Assembly: GCA_014155875.1 (NCBI GenBank)
Contig: JACEFZ010015095.1
Location: 1-64,000 of the forward strand
DNA length: 64,000 bases
Source: Cepaea nemoralis
Taxonomy: Eukaryota > Mollusca > Gastropoda > Stylommatophora > Helicidae
Direction of reading: 5' to 3'
Part shown: positions 12,401 through 22,827 of the stretch, in pieces
How the letters are laid out: each line of letters begins with the position of its first letter
Numbering within the stretch: the first letter of the stretch is position 1
Notes under the pieces: generated by a model
Database searches by the model: none
What the model saw: only the letters and a program-made list of their open reading frames with translations
What the model was told of the DNA's origin: nothing
Program-made: the position numbers and the translations under genes

Positions 12401-13703
12401 AGTGCCCTTTTCGAAAGAGAAGGCTCTGGAAGCTGAAATACAGAAGCTTCTGGATGATGACATCATAACTCCTTCGACTTCTCCTTATAATGCCGGGGTT
12501 GTCTTGTTGAGGAAGCCAAGCGGGGAGCACCGCTTATGTATTGATTACAGGCATTTAAACAGCTGTACAACATTCCAAGTTGAGCCGTTACCAAACACAA
12601 ATCAACTATTTGCCAGATTAAATAGGGCAAAGTACTTCTCAAAAATCGATTTAAGTCGGGGATATTATCAGATCCCTGTGAAACCTGAGGTTCGGCCCAT
12701 GCTCGCTTTCAGTACTCCGAGCGGCCATTACGAATTTAAGGTGATGCCTTTTGGGCTGAGCAATGCGCCCAGTGTGTTCACACGCATGATGAGAAAGTTA
12801 TTAGACCCTTTAAGGGATCCCTCTGTCGTCTCGTTTATGGATGATATTCTCATCGCGTCTGACAATCTGAGTGATCACCTGAAATCCTTGGAACAAATCT
12901 TCATAAGATTAAAAGAGGAAGGGTTAACCGCCCGTCCAGCCAAATGCATGATTGGCTATCAATCTTTGGAATTTCTGGGACATACTATTACCCCAGGGGG
13001 ACTGGTACCGGAGGAAAAGAATATTGAGAAGGTCCGTCTCGCACCCCGTCCTAAATCCAAAAAAGATGTTAGGTCTTTCTTGTCTCTGTGTGGGTTTTAC
13101 CAGAAATTCATTCCGAAGTTCAACGAAATAGGGGCGCCTTTAACCGAAACCCTGAAGAAAGGATCGCCAGATCCTATCGTCTGGACCCCGAGCTGTGAAG
13201 AGGCTTATGGGAAGCTGAAACAGGCGTTGGTGGATAGGCCAGTCCTGCAACTCCCAGATTTGGAGAAAACGTTTGTTCTGAGAACCGACGCGAGTAACAT
13301 AGGGATTGGGGCAACTCTGTTGCAGGAAGGGCGAGATAATCCTTCGGTGCTGTGTCCGGTGGCATATGCCAGTCGAAAACTGTTACCCGCCGAACGGAAT
13401 TACTCCACCGTCGAACGGGAATGTCTAGCTCTAGTGTGGGCGGTACAGAAATTTCAACCTTATCTGTATGGAGTCCAGTTCAAAGTGCAATCCGACCATC
13501 AACCTCTGACGTTCTTGGCAACTTCTAAGAAACTGAACGCGAGGTTAATGAGATGGTCATTGCTCCTACAACCGTATCAGTTCACGGTCGAATACATCCC
13601 CGGAAGGGAGAATGTGGGAGCGGATTTCCTATCACGACATCCTATGGTTGAATGTGAGGGTGGGGTCTTTCGAACAGAACCACTGACAGTAGAAAGTTCG
13701 TAG
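9414..13703 (+). CDS. Gag-pol polyprotein, integrase before RT (Gmr1-like)
   Basis: Intact frame of 1429 residues. The ATG at 9414 has a strong context (AAG before, G after) and suits the homologous gag start in the 54155 array. Residues 30-75 are charged and probably coiled coil. The capsid-like region spans about 95-265. A CCHC zinc knuckle lies at C321-C334. The aspartic protease motif DTG is at 389-391. The integrase zinc region (H564/H571...C601, C604) leads to D634, D693 and E729, a D,D-35-E core, followed by a GPF-type C-terminal domain near 870. RT follows with KIDLSRGYYQIPV (D1079) and FMDD at 1141-1144. RNase H has D1292, E1336, D1361 and D1404. It ends without an env gene. All catalytic residues are present, so the element could be autonomous, made as one Gag-Pol fusion without an evident frameshift. 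FMDD instead of the commoner YxDD is a small oddity. Confidence 0.93.
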   Translation: MASAGFNVADVQATGREMGYDGAELQKYVQEVERDFRQAVREAKKMEAEQAVRDHEFRMRELELKAQTAKETEGAVGGAVLPDSTSSSGGPYQAMKFPLLPFDEHKEKIDQYLQKFQSMALAMGLERGKWNLKISQGLRGTAYEVYSRLPPGMENDYEALEKALLKRFQMTAHTYRQQFRKSKREPGEMFAAYSVRLKSYLLKWMSLAGFANDYESLEELVVVEQMKRMMPKPLQTFLLENGAERLDIVNTLAERYVLAHGDNGELSQPNPRPPDTWSGKKKNHKTAHTKKEDPFEKVPIKKPSGKSPPGSPKRKWSEKWCAYCKSPTHNTVDCRRKQKDSHYAACLVETGEGYHKEVEGGDLGNNDTEKPPVVETVLVNGQPVECLYDTGLQFEAVISSHLVSPEQLTGESIEIQTATKSAVAMSLPIAKVDIKSKYVTGTIQAAVLLDPIFPMILGCRYVFLGIPTEPMYVGAMQTRSQSGDEQTPALIVNPLPGELRAAQSQDATLQPCFNQLPKSSDPPRRGQYYMKNRLLYRRAGVEEHQHGQLVVPKAYREQLLHMGHTISFSGHMGVGATLQRISCHYYWPGMTGDVRRYVKSCPECQRVAPKHWTAPVVLGDMPIMNSPFERVAIDLVGPLPRTRKRNKYILTMVDCCSMWGEAIPLATIDSKRVADALMETFTRLGFPNQILTDNGSQFCGKLMEEVFRIFQTNHIHTSPYHPQSNGQVERFNGTLMTMLRKLAQEKPDRWDEYISAALFAYREVPHGSTGLPPATLLFGRPIKGPLEALLRCWTEEETSEEVVSSYKYVEELKKKLQTGWALAAQNLRAARKRHAAYYNRRTKDRSLKVGDRVLLLLPVGSNKLEIGWQGPFPVERVVSRTNYAIRIRGKSKIFHINLLKKYEERSDGTSLPLMTMAVAMETESGEDADRGYPLHPGETYRDVHINPDLSAEETDLVIRLLESHQQILTDRPGRTGLVEFDMTLTTQDPVRQKIYPVPFSKEKALEAEIQKLLDDDIITPSTSPYNAGVVLLRKPSGEHRLCIDYRHLNSCTTFQVEPLPNTNQLFARLNRAKYFSKIDLSRGYYQIPVKPEVRPMLAFSTPSGHYEFKVMPFGLSNAPSVFTRMMRKLLDPLRDPSVVSFMDDILIASDNLSDHLKSLEQIFIRLKEEGLTARPAKCMIGYQSLEFLGHTITPGGLVPEEKNIEKVRLAPRPKSKKDVRSFLSLCGFYQKFIPKFNEIGAPLTETLKKGSPDPIVWTPSCEEAYGKLKQALVDRPVLQLPDLEKTFVLRTDASNIGIGATLLQEGRDNPSVLCPVAYASRKLLPAERNYSTVERECLALVWAVQKFQPYLYGVQFKVQSDHQPLTFLATSKKLNARLMRWSLLLQPYQFTVEYIPGRENVGADFLSRHPMVECEGGVFRTEPLTVESS

Positions 13704-13717
13704 GGTTCGACTTTCTT

Positions 13718-13728
13718 AAGAGGGGGCC
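13718..13728 (+). promoter_or_regulatory. Polypurine tract
   Basis: AAGAGGGGGCC just before the 3' LTR (13731); the primer for plus-strand DNA synthesis in LTR elements. Confidence 0.75.
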
Positions 13729-13730
13729 TA

Positions 13731-15820
13731 TGTAGCGAAACGCCAGTGGCTCATGTCCTCAAGCCTTCTTTGATTTTGGGGAAACAGGGGGAAACGGCTT
13801 TCGGAAGCTCTCAGTTCTCTTGTTCGCTCAATCTCCATGAAAGATAGTTCTTTGGGTTACCTTCATAACACAATCTTTACATGGAGCGAGTAAATATATG
13901 TTGGGATCTTGCGGGTAAACCCGATGAAGCGCCCTGCGCCAAATGCGCACTGGTGCGGCTTCTGGAGGATTCATGTCCGTTTCTACTGATGGCCATCCAC
14001 GGCCGAATGTCAAGAGTTCAAATTAAAGGTTGAGACATTTAAAAGGTCTACTACTGGTGGAAGGAAAAGGTAAACTTGGGATTTCTTTGTTCCAGGCAAA
14101 ACTTGGCCTATAAATATCTATTGTCTTAACGACTGAAACGAACTGGCGACAAGCCGGTTATGCCCATATTGTGAGTGGGTTGACCGTTGGCAATCTGACT
14201 AGGCGTCTTGTTCTTGGCATAGCAGGGGGAGTGAATCTGAACAATATATCTCCCCAGAGGATTTCATTTGTTCTTGGCGGCAGATGAGCTGTTGCTATCT
14301 TTCTTCCTACGGCTTACCGTTACTTAGTAGCATCTCTCTTTTAGATATAAGCACATTAGATAGCTACGGTGTGCTCCTTGGGAATGGGGTCCACCAATCT
14401 ATGATCTATCTTCTTGAGCCGGAAGAGGCTATCCACAGTGCTATCTCTTTCGTCTTTTACTCGATAGGATGATGTCGGGAAGATAATGGGCTTCTCTATC
14501 TCACTGAGAGAACCTGAACTCATCTACACGTATGGCTTGGGAAGGGCACTGCCGGTACATTGGCGCTACAGCTCAGTCGAGAGCGGCGGCCGGGAGGGGT
14601 GGTATCTTCTTTCTTAGTCTTGCTGGCAATAGGGAACGAGACTTCTTTACATACATAAATGTACCCACACCACACCACAAGATCTTGGTTGTGAGAAAGG
14701 CATGGTTTGCAAGTGAGAGGAAAGCATGGGAATGAATGTGCCCAATAATAATAAAGGCAGGGTATGAGTGAGGAGAGTGATTCGTGTATGTAACAGGGTG
14801 CATAGTGTAGCCGACCGGACGTCTACAGATTGGAGGTCTATGCAAGCCAGGACGTAGCCAATCCAGGGGCTACCTGACATGTCCGACGCATTCAAGCAAG
14901 CCACTGATAAACTGGTGTTGGTAAGCTGAAATACATAAATAATGTGTGGTGCTTGAGTCAGCTTGATCCCTCACTCGAATGTTTGTCCTTTCCAGGGTTC
15001 TTCTTTTGAAAGTGTGAACAGAGCTGAAGGTCTCGACAGGGCTCTACGCAGAAAGCAGGTTATGACTATGCCATGGCAGGGTTTGGGCCATGCCTGTTTT
15101 AAGAATATGATCTCTACAAGATAGAGCCACTGCTGACCTTGAAAGAATGACCATCAGCTGTACTGACACATCACCAGTCATCTCGATACGTTTGGATTGA
15201 GTCCTTTTGTATTATTGGCTGGACCCCGCCAATCACTCAGACACACCCATTATTATATGAGAACTATTCTGCAGGACATTATTTCCTACCTGACATTATG
15301 ACAGGTGATTACATGGCACTTCCCTAGAACATTTGATAACTAAAGTGGGCCATGGAAACCTGGAAGTTTGTTTCTACAGAAGCCTGTTGAACTTACACCC
15401 AATTCCCGGGAAGGAAGGAGATTCCAGCAAACAGGGTGAGATGTATATGGACAGATCGGACAGTTTATGAAGCTGGGACTGTGACTATGGCTACTTGAGG
15501 CCATGTGCCTGAACTTTATCTGTGTGGTGTCGGTTTAGAACTTTCTGTGTTAACTGCCTCGATGTTTTTCTGTGCTGTCCTGTATTGATTTAATAAATCA
15601 AGTTTTAGTTTATTCCAACGAGCACTGTGTTATATATATGGATCAGCCAGAGGAACACGACAGGAAATAGGTCCTTAGGTCGAAAGAAAGAGTGACAGTG
15701 AGTCCGGGGAAAACGGAGGAGGGTTGGCAGGTAAAGACCTATCCCAGCCAGGGCTATAAAGAGAATAATTTTGAAACATTGTGACAGGGCTATTTGGGAC
15801 CCTCTACATAGCTTGTTACA
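13731..15820 (+). repeat. 3' LTR of Gmr1-like element
   Basis: 2090 bp, near-identical to 7080-9169 at a constant offset. Candidate TATA at 14109-14116 and poly(A) signal at 15592-15597. Its end abuts the target duplication GTAGC at 15821-15825. Confidence 0.93.
15592..15597 (+). terminator. Poly(A) signal in 3' LTR
   Basis: AATAAA, the likely 3' processing signal for the gypsy transcript. Confidence 0.6.
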
Positions 15821-15825
15821 GTAGC
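15821..15825. repeat. Ty3/gypsy target duplication, right
   Basis: GTAGC, partner of 7075-7079. LINE A 5' UTR sequence resumes directly afterwards. Confidence 0.88.
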
Positions 15826-15891
15826 ACAGCTACTGGTAGGGCCACCCATGTCGGACAGGTCAAGGGAGAGGGACCAGACGAAGAGACACAC

Positions 15892-16127
15892 AAACCTGCT
15901 GCCTTGTAGGTAGACTGGGGACAGTCAAAGGCTAGGGAAAGCACCCCAAATACATGCTTGTCGAAATCGGATGTACTGAGCCACAGGCTTGACAAAGCAG
16001 TGCAACGTGAAACCTGCTGCCTTGTAGGTAGACTGGGGACAGTCAAAGGCTAGGGAAAGCATCCCGAATAAATGCTTGTCGAAATCGGATGTACTGAGCC
16101 ACAGGCTTGACAAACCAGTGCAACGTA
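15892..16127 (+). repeat. 118-bp tandem repeat in LINE A 5' UTR
   Basis: Two units, 15892-16009 and 16010-16127, differing at only a few positions. Each runs from AAACCTGCTGCC to GTGCAACGT. Tandem 5' UTR monomers in other LINEs can carry promoter activity; here that is inference. A spaced shadow of these repeats appears as spurious minus-strand frames. Confidence 0.88.
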
Positions 16128-16137
16128 ACTTTAATTC

Positions 16138-19100
16138 ATGATGTCACAAATCAAAATTAATCGATATGGTGCTAATCCCGTGAAGTCCCATCAGGCGGTG
16201 ATAGTGCCGGGCCCCCTGCCTCGAGGGGGTCCACCCATGACTACTGGTGGTCACCTTCCCCTGTGCTGTGGAGTCAAGACACAGAGGAGTAGGTTAAGAG
16301 CTATTGACCAAATACCCCGGACACTCAACATACTACAGTGGAATGCCGAAGGAGTTTACAAGAAGAAAGACTCCCTAACACAGCGTCTTCATAAAGATAG
16401 AATAGATGTGGCATGCATTCAAGAGACACACCTCAACGCTAATCACAAATTCTCAGTCAGAGGATATCAGGCCACACGTTTCGACCGCGAAGGACACAAA
16501 GGAGGAGTTCTAATACTTACACGAAATACAATACCTTGCAGCGAAGTATCTGTGATCTCTAACAACCAAACGGAAATTATAGGTGTTGATATAATGATAA
16601 AGGACGTGAAAATAAGAATCTACAATCTGTATAGCCCAGCAGATAAGGACCTTACACTCTCAAACATGAAAATAACTGACACAAACTGCATTATTGTCGG
16701 AGACTTTAATAGCCGTTCAGAAAGATGGGGATACCCAGATACTGACAAAAGAGGAGATGAATTGGAGGACTGGGAAATAGACTCAAATCTCCATCTACTC
16801 AACAAAGCGGATGACACACCGAGCTTCTACTCCAGAAGATGGCTTACCACTTCTACTCCAGACTTAGCTTTCTGCACAGGAGACATCCTCCACAAAATCG
16901 ATCGCCATGTGCTGGACCAATTAGCAGGTAGTGACCACAGACCAATCAAGCTTGAAATGAATATGGAGTATGTTCCACAGGAGCAAAAGCCCTTGCCCCG
17001 CTGGAATTACAAACGAGCAGATTGGGACAGATTTGCCATACTAACAGACAAATATTGTGAAAACATAAATACACGATATGGCAACATAAAGCAAATGGTG
17101 GAAAGTCTAAACAGAGCGATAATACAGGCAGCCACTGAGTCCATTCCAAGAGGAGCGAGGAAAAATTACAAACCATACTGGACTGAAGAACTACAAAGTT
17201 TGGAGGACAAAGTTGAAGATGCCAGGAAGACAGCAGAGAGAGAACAAACAATTGAAGCAAACATCTCTCTCAAAGCCATCTCAGCAAAATATAAAAGAAC
17301 AGTAAATCAAACAACAAGAGATTGTTGGAGGGAAAAAACAGAAAACCTGAATTTTGACAGGGATGGAAACAAACTATGGAAACTAGTGAAAGCCATGAAC
17401 AATGAAGGACCTAGAAACAAACAAATAACAATTAAACAAGGAAATGCCTTGCTTACAGGCAAAAAGGCTGCAAATGCACTAATGGAACACTATGCAAATG
17501 CAAACTACATTGATATTACAACCGAACAGAAGAAAGCAATCAAAGACAAACAGATACATCATAGAAATACAGAGACAGCAGCAGAATATATGATGGCAAA
17601 TCTAACAATGGAAGAAATGGAACAGGTAATGAATACCCTAAAAAAGAAGAAATCACCAGGAAAGGATGGAATCACAAATGAAATGCTAATAGGACTAGGC
17701 ACCAAGGCAAAGAAGAAACTACTAGCAGTCCTAAATAACAGCTGGAAGAGAGGAATAGTCCCACAGGCATGGAAGGAAGCTATACTAATACCAGTCCCAA
17801 AGAAAGGAAAAGACCTGGAAGAACCAAATGGCTATCGACCTATCAGTCTACTTAGCTGTGTAGGAAAATTAATGGAACGCATTATCAATGGCAGGCTAAC
17901 ATGGCAACTGGAAGAAAACAAACTCTTAACACCACACCAAGCAGGATTCAGAAAATACAGATCCACTGAAGATCAAATAACCTATATAGCTCAGGAAATA
18001 GAGGATGCCTTCCAAGAGAAAAAGCACACACTAGCAGTCTGGATAGATTTAGAAAAAGCATTTGATAAAGTATGGAAGGAAGGACTGAAAGTAAAACTGC
18101 AAAACATGCATGTTTGTGGAAAAATGTATAAATGGATCAGCCACTACCTTGAGAACAGAACTGCCAGGACAAAAGTACAAGGACAAACAAGCAAAATGAT
18201 GCTGCTGGAGCAAGGTGTCCCCCAAGGAGGAGTTCTTTCACCAACATTATTCCTAGCATATATAAATGACATCACAGAAAATTTTCCAGCCAGAGTACAC
18301 ACATCCTCCTTTGCAGATGACCTAGCCATATGGACATCTGAAGAATATATTAGTACAGCTAACAGCAGAATACAGCAAGCCTTATTAGCGCTAGAGGACT
18401 GGTCAAAATCATGGCTAGTGAAGATAAGTGAGGAGAAAACAACATGCACAGTGTTCTCCCTCTCAAATAAAACTCAGCAACCTAAGCTGGTATTGAATGG
18501 AAAAATATTGCGCCATGAAGAAAATCCAAACTATCTAGGAGTCACCTTTGACCGTCGCCTGACATGGAAGACACAGGTTGAGAAAAATCGAACAAGAGCA
18601 AGGCAGAGAATGGCAATCATGAAAAAGCTTGCTGGTACAACGTGGGGAGCAGATGAGAAAGTTCTCAAGAAGTTATATACTGGACGGGTGAGGCCAGTAC
18701 TGGAATATGGCATTGCAGCTTGGGCAACAGCAGCTAAGTCAAACTTTAACAAAATAAGTAGAGTCCAAAACCAAGGAATGCGAATCATAACTGGAAGCCT
18801 GAAGACAACGCCTATTAATGAACTAGAAAAGATCACTTGTTTACAACCAATGCAGGATAGAAGAGATAGCAGAGCCCAGCAACAAGCAGAAAAATTTAGA
18901 AGATTGACAGACCACCCTATGTACAACAGATTTAATGGTTTTGGAAAGGGAAGACTGAAGCGTAGCAACTTTGTAGAAACTGCAAAACGAAGGATTAGGG
19001 CAGATCCTATACTTAACATATCAATGGTCAAGCCCATACACAATGCACACAAGTTCCCAGCTTGGAGACAGCAGCAACTGCCTGGGATGATAGAAAACAT

Positions 19101-19988
19101 TCCTGGTATTGAGAAAAAGAACACTCAGCATGAAACCGAAAGAAGAGAAATAACCCTAAACTACATAAAAGAACATTACCCAAGCAGGAATTGGACCCAT
19201 GCATATACAGATGGATCAGCCAAAAATTCAATAGAGAATGGAGGAGGAGGAATTCTCCTAAATTTAAAAAATGGAGTGAAAAAAACACATTCAATGGCAA
19301 CTGGAAAATTTTCAAGTAACTTCAAAGCGGAGGTAGAGGCTTTGAAAACTGCAGCAGAAATGCTCCTGATGGAGGAAAATAAAGAGAAGCAAATAGCTAT
19401 CTTCACAGATGCAAAGTCAGCTGTCTCAATACTCAAGAGCAATAACAGCACAGAACTAACTGACCTAAGAGCAGCACTCCATGGTCTATGCCAGAAATCC
19501 AAAAAAGTTGTAATACAGTGGATCCATCACATTGCAGTATACCTGGAAACGAAGAGGCTGACAGACTGGCAAAAGAGGGCGGACGACTACCACAGCCTGA
19601 CATAGACATAACCTATAATGAGGCAAAGAGGTTGATAAAAAGCACTTATAGAACCAAATGGGAATCTGAGCATCCAGGCCATCAGAAGGATGATGCATAT
19701 TACAAACTCGACCGAAGAGAACAAGTAGCAATCTTCAGACTCCGCACAGGACATAACAGGCTGAAATACCACTTGTTCAATAAACTAAAGATAGGAGATA
19801 CCGATGAATGTAATTGTAGAACTGGAAAAATGACAGCAAAACATTTGCTGCAGGATTGCCCAACGTATGCAGAACAGAGAAAGATATTTTGGCCCACACC
19901 TGCTTCATTTGAGGACAAGCTCTATGGAGATATCAACAAGCTCAAGTTGACCGCAGCTTACTTTAACTACATACAGGTTGACATTTAA
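16138..19988 (+). pseudogene. LINE A endonuclease-RT-RNase H polyprotein, one frameshift
   Basis: The first frame gives 1155 residues from ATG 16138. Endonuclease: WNAEG (N69), QETH (E96), GDFN (D189) and SDH at 265-267. RT: IDLEKAFDKV (D637), VPQGGVLSPTLF near 694-705, and FADD at 725-728. RNase H begins near 1020 with YTDGS (D1025), E1065/E1067 and FTDAKS (D1091). A one-base loss near 19523-19528, just after QW at 1127-1128, shifts the frame. The rest of RNase H (IPGNEEADRLAKEG) and the Cys-His tail (CNCRTG...KHLLQDCP) continue in the next frame to the stop at 19986-19988. Otherwise it is undamaged, so the break is recent. It would nick DNA and reverse-transcribe its own RNA; RNase H is cut. 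Confidence 0.88.
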
Positions 19989-20008
19989 AGGTGCATGAAG
20001 ACCCAGAG

Positions 20009-20395
20009 GCATGAAATGGAATATTGCTTGGATAGCAAATCCATTATGTGGAAAGTCCAAATCGAAAGCTCGCTGTGTGGGCTTCACAAAAGGTGGAAAA
20101 GTGTCCTAGTGGCACGAAATGGAATATTGCTTGGATAGCAAATCCATTACGTGGAAAGTCCGAATCAAAAGCCCATTGTGTGGGCTTCATAAAAGGTGGA
20201 AAAGTGTCCTAGTGGCATGAAATGGAATATTGCTTGGATAGCAAATCCATTACGTGGAAAGTCCGTATCTAAAGCCCACTGTGTGGACTTCATAAAAGGT
20301 GGAAAAGTGTCCTAGTGGCACGAAATGGAATATTGCTTGGATAGCAAATCCATTACATGGAAAGTCCGAATCGAAAGCTCACTGTGTGGATGTCA
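20009..20395 (+). repeat. 103-bp tandem repeat in LINE A 3' UTR
   Basis: Units start at about 20009, 20112, 20215 and 20318, each beginning GCAYGAAATGGAATATTGC. The fourth is partial. The truncated copy at 556-740 has two units, so copy number varies between members of the family. Confidence 0.88.
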
Positions 20396-20834
20396 TCTGC
20401 AGACTGCATACTTCTGGTTTCCGGAAGAACAGCCTATGGTGAACGGAAGGCCCAATATACGGAAGTGAGGCTAAGCAGCCATGTACAGGACGTGACGATT
20501 CCTTGGGTGAGCCCAGTACCAGAGCGCTATATATCGGCTCTGCAATTATGGAAGCCTCCTTGGATGGCGGGGAATGTCCATGGTCTGCCCCTGCCTTCCC
20601 TTGAGGGCTAACCAGGATCTTTGGCTGTTCTATATGGACCAGCTGGGATGGGGGATAACACCACAACAGTGAGAGTCAAACGTCCTAAGAAACCCCCGGG
20701 AAGGTTAACCCGGTCAACAAATGCCCGCAGAAGTCGGATGTGTCGGCCTAACGGCGCAAGAACGCAGCTCTGCTGTAAACAGGCACAACGCAATCACATC
20801 CGAAAAAAAACTCCGGATGAACGAAGAAGAAGAA

Positions 20835-20847
20835 GAATGTATCATAT
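20835..20847. repeat. LINE A target duplication, right
   Basis: GAATGTATCATAT, partner of 6985-6997, directly after the GAA-repeat tail. Confidence 0.88.
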
Positions 20848-20937
20848 GAAAGGGGGAAAAGATACAACAAAGAATGGCTGCTGATATAAGTATTGCATTA
20901 ACTTTAATTTAATATTTGTATGATGTGTGATCGAACA

Positions 20938-22535
20938 CTAATAGAAAGGTCAATAGAGAAATAGAGGGACGTATATTTATGCTTCATAGATTATACTAAG
21001 GTATTTGATAAGTAAAACATGATGAGCTGATTAAAATGTTGGAAGATATCAACATTGATGGGAAAGATTTAAGAATAATAAAGAATATATACTGGAACCA
21101 AGTAGCAGCAATTAAAATGGGAAATAAAGAGGGTAGTTATGAACAGATAAAGCTAGGAGTACGACAGGGGTGTGTCTTGTCACCCAATCTCTTCTCCCTA
21201 TATCCATCCATCATGTGCCATGCCGGTAAGCGTGGGCGGTCATGTTCTGCCATCTCACTCGATCACCAGAGTCGTGGATCAGCTCCGTGTTTCTGTCTCG
21301 ACCATGCCACAAGGCCAAGCCATCCAGGTACTTGCTTCTAGGTCTTCCCCTTGGTCTGTTCCCCTCGATCTTACCAGTTGTCACCAAATTCTCCAATCCA
21401 TTTCTTCTCATAACATGCCCAAAAAATTTTGACTGTCTACGTCTAATTTCTCTAATCAATTTACGATCTTCATTTGTTTCTTGAAGGACTTGTTCATTGG
21501 TCTTTCTGGCTGTCCATGGTATTCTTTGCAGTTTCCTCAGAAACCACATCTCTACAGCCAACAGATGTTTTTCAGCCTGACTGCTCATTGTCCACGCTTC
21601 ACATCCATATAAAAGTACAAGTTCAATGTAGCATCTCAACACTCTTTTTCTCGTTTCAATTGACATATATATATGTATATATAGAGAAATAATAATGAGA
21701 GAGATCAAAGAGAAGCCAGGAATACTAATCGGAGGATATAATATAAACAATGTACGCTATGCAGATGACACAGTATTGGTGGCGGATAATGCAACAGACC
21801 TACAACAATTATTGGACATTGTAGTATCAGAGAGTGCACAGAATGGACTGTCCTTGGATATCAAGAAAACAGTAACAATGATGGTGACATCAAAGAAAAT
21901 GGGGACACCAAAATGTGACATAGAAATAGAAGGGGAAATTCTCAACCAAGAGGATAATTTTAAATACCTAGGGGCACTTATAACATCAGATGGAAGATGT
22001 AAAACAGAGATTAAGAGCAGAATAGGGCAGGCAAAAGCCACATTTCAGAAAATGAAGAGTATCTTATGCAATAAATCGCTGTCAATGAATGTAAGAAAGA
22101 GAATGCTGAAATGCTATATAGAACTAGTTTTGCTGTATGGCAGCAAATCTTGGAATGTAAATGAACAAATTATGAAGAACTTAGAAGCAACAGAGATGTG
22201 GTTTTTAAGACTTATGTTGCAAATTCCTTGGACTGCCAGGGTAACTAACGCCGATTGCATGAAAGAGGCTAATGAAACTAGAACACTATATACAACAATA
22301 CGAAAGAGATAAACAGCTTTCTTTGGTCATGTGATGAGAAGAGAGGCATTGGAGAACATCGTGACAACTGGAAAGATCGAGGGGAAGAGAGGTAGAGGTA
22401 GACCAAGAGAAATGATGCTGGACGGATTGAGACAGTAGCATGGAGGAATATCATCAGCGGAGTTGATCCAGAACACCAAAGACTGAGATCTGTGGAGAGC
22501 CATGAACGCCTACGCCAGCCGGCACGGCACGGCAC
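20938..22535 (+). pseudogene. RTE-2 reverse transcriptase fragment
   Basis: Recognisable RT blocks are IDYTKVFDK (20985-21010), GVRQGCVLSPNLFSLY (21155-21200) and, after the nested insertion, RYADDTVLVAD (about 21757), followed by YLGALITSDGRC and MWFLRLMLQIPWTARVTN. Stops interrupt the frame near 20970 (Q to stop) and 21015, at 22310-22312 (CAA to TAA within KRQTAFF) and at about 22436. It ends with YASRHGT like the copy at 3057. It is non-functional. Confidence 0.82.
21204..21677 (-). mobile_element. RTE-1 5'-truncated insertion inside RTE-2
   Basis: The reverse complement of the last part of RTE-1 (compare 6300-6770), from the ATGGATGG tail at 21204 to a 5' truncation near 21670. It encodes KRVLRCYIELVLLYGCEA to HAYRHGT without internal stops. 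The short TATAT at 21199-21203 and 21678-21682 is compatible with a target duplication but is low-complexity. Confidence 0.83.
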
Positions 22536-22555
22536 TTGATGATAATGATGATGTG

Positions 22556-22819
22556 TGACTCAAGTAATACAGATTGTCCACAAAGCTGTCATCTGTTATT
22601 GTGTTATTTTGGTCATGATAAACGAATAACATTACACTGTGATTGATTGCCAAACTCCAAATTCTTAAAGGGAACTTGAGGAATAACATAAGAAATCATG
22701 TCTTGATGTAATCATAAGACATTTTGTATAATTTATCATGATTAGATATTATCTTGAAAAACATGATTCATTTATTTAGTTTATTGTTGCATACATATGT
22801 AACTTACACATCATTTCAG
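22556..22819. other. Host sequence upstream of zinc-finger exon 1
   Basis: AT-rich, with no element recognised. It ends in TCATTTCAG, a splice acceptor at 22818-22819, so most of it is probably intron. The promoter and any upstream non-coding exon are not visible. Confidence 0.5.
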
Positions 22820-22827
22820 ATTGAAAG

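Larger units (their letters stand above)
7080..15820 (+). mobile_element. Complete Gmr1-like Ty3/gypsy retrotransposon, 8741 bp
   Basis: Two LTRs of 2090 bp (7080-9169 and 13731-15820), a primer-binding site, a single gag-pol frame, a polypurine tract and 5-bp target duplications are all present. The LTRs keep a constant offset of 6651 bases and I found only one difference (A7140 against G13791), so insertion was recent. The pol order is protease, integrase, reverse transcriptase, RNase H. The RT and RNase H are Ty3/gypsy-like, but the order is that of Copia. That combination is known from the Gmr1 group of animal Ty3/gypsy elements. No envelope frame is present. It lies in the 5' UTR of LINE A. 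Confidence 0.93.
6998..20834 (+). mobile_element. Full-length LINE A (I-group, RNase H-bearing) split by Ty3/gypsy
   Basis: Without the gypsy insertion the element is 6998-7079 plus 15826-20834, about 5.09 kb. It has a 5' UTR of about 394 bp with a 118-bp tandem repeat, one long frame (16138-19988, one frameshift), a 3' UTR with a 103-bp tandem repeat, and a GAA-repeat tail (20821-20834). A perfect 13-bp target duplication flanks it. No separate ORF1 is visible. Endonuclease, RT and RNase H in one frame, with FADD at the RT active site, place it in the I-group in the broad sense; the exact clade is uncertain. Confidence 0.88.
20934..22555 (+). mobile_element. RTE-2 fragment, plus strand, with nested RTE-1
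   Basis: Begins within the RT domain (LIERSIEK at about 20938) and runs to the RTE-2 3' end with a GATGATAATGATGATG tail at 22537-22552. It is split at 21203 by a minus-strand RTE-1 piece (21204-21677) and resumes at 21683. It is 5'-truncated, or its 5' part was lost. Confidence 0.85.
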
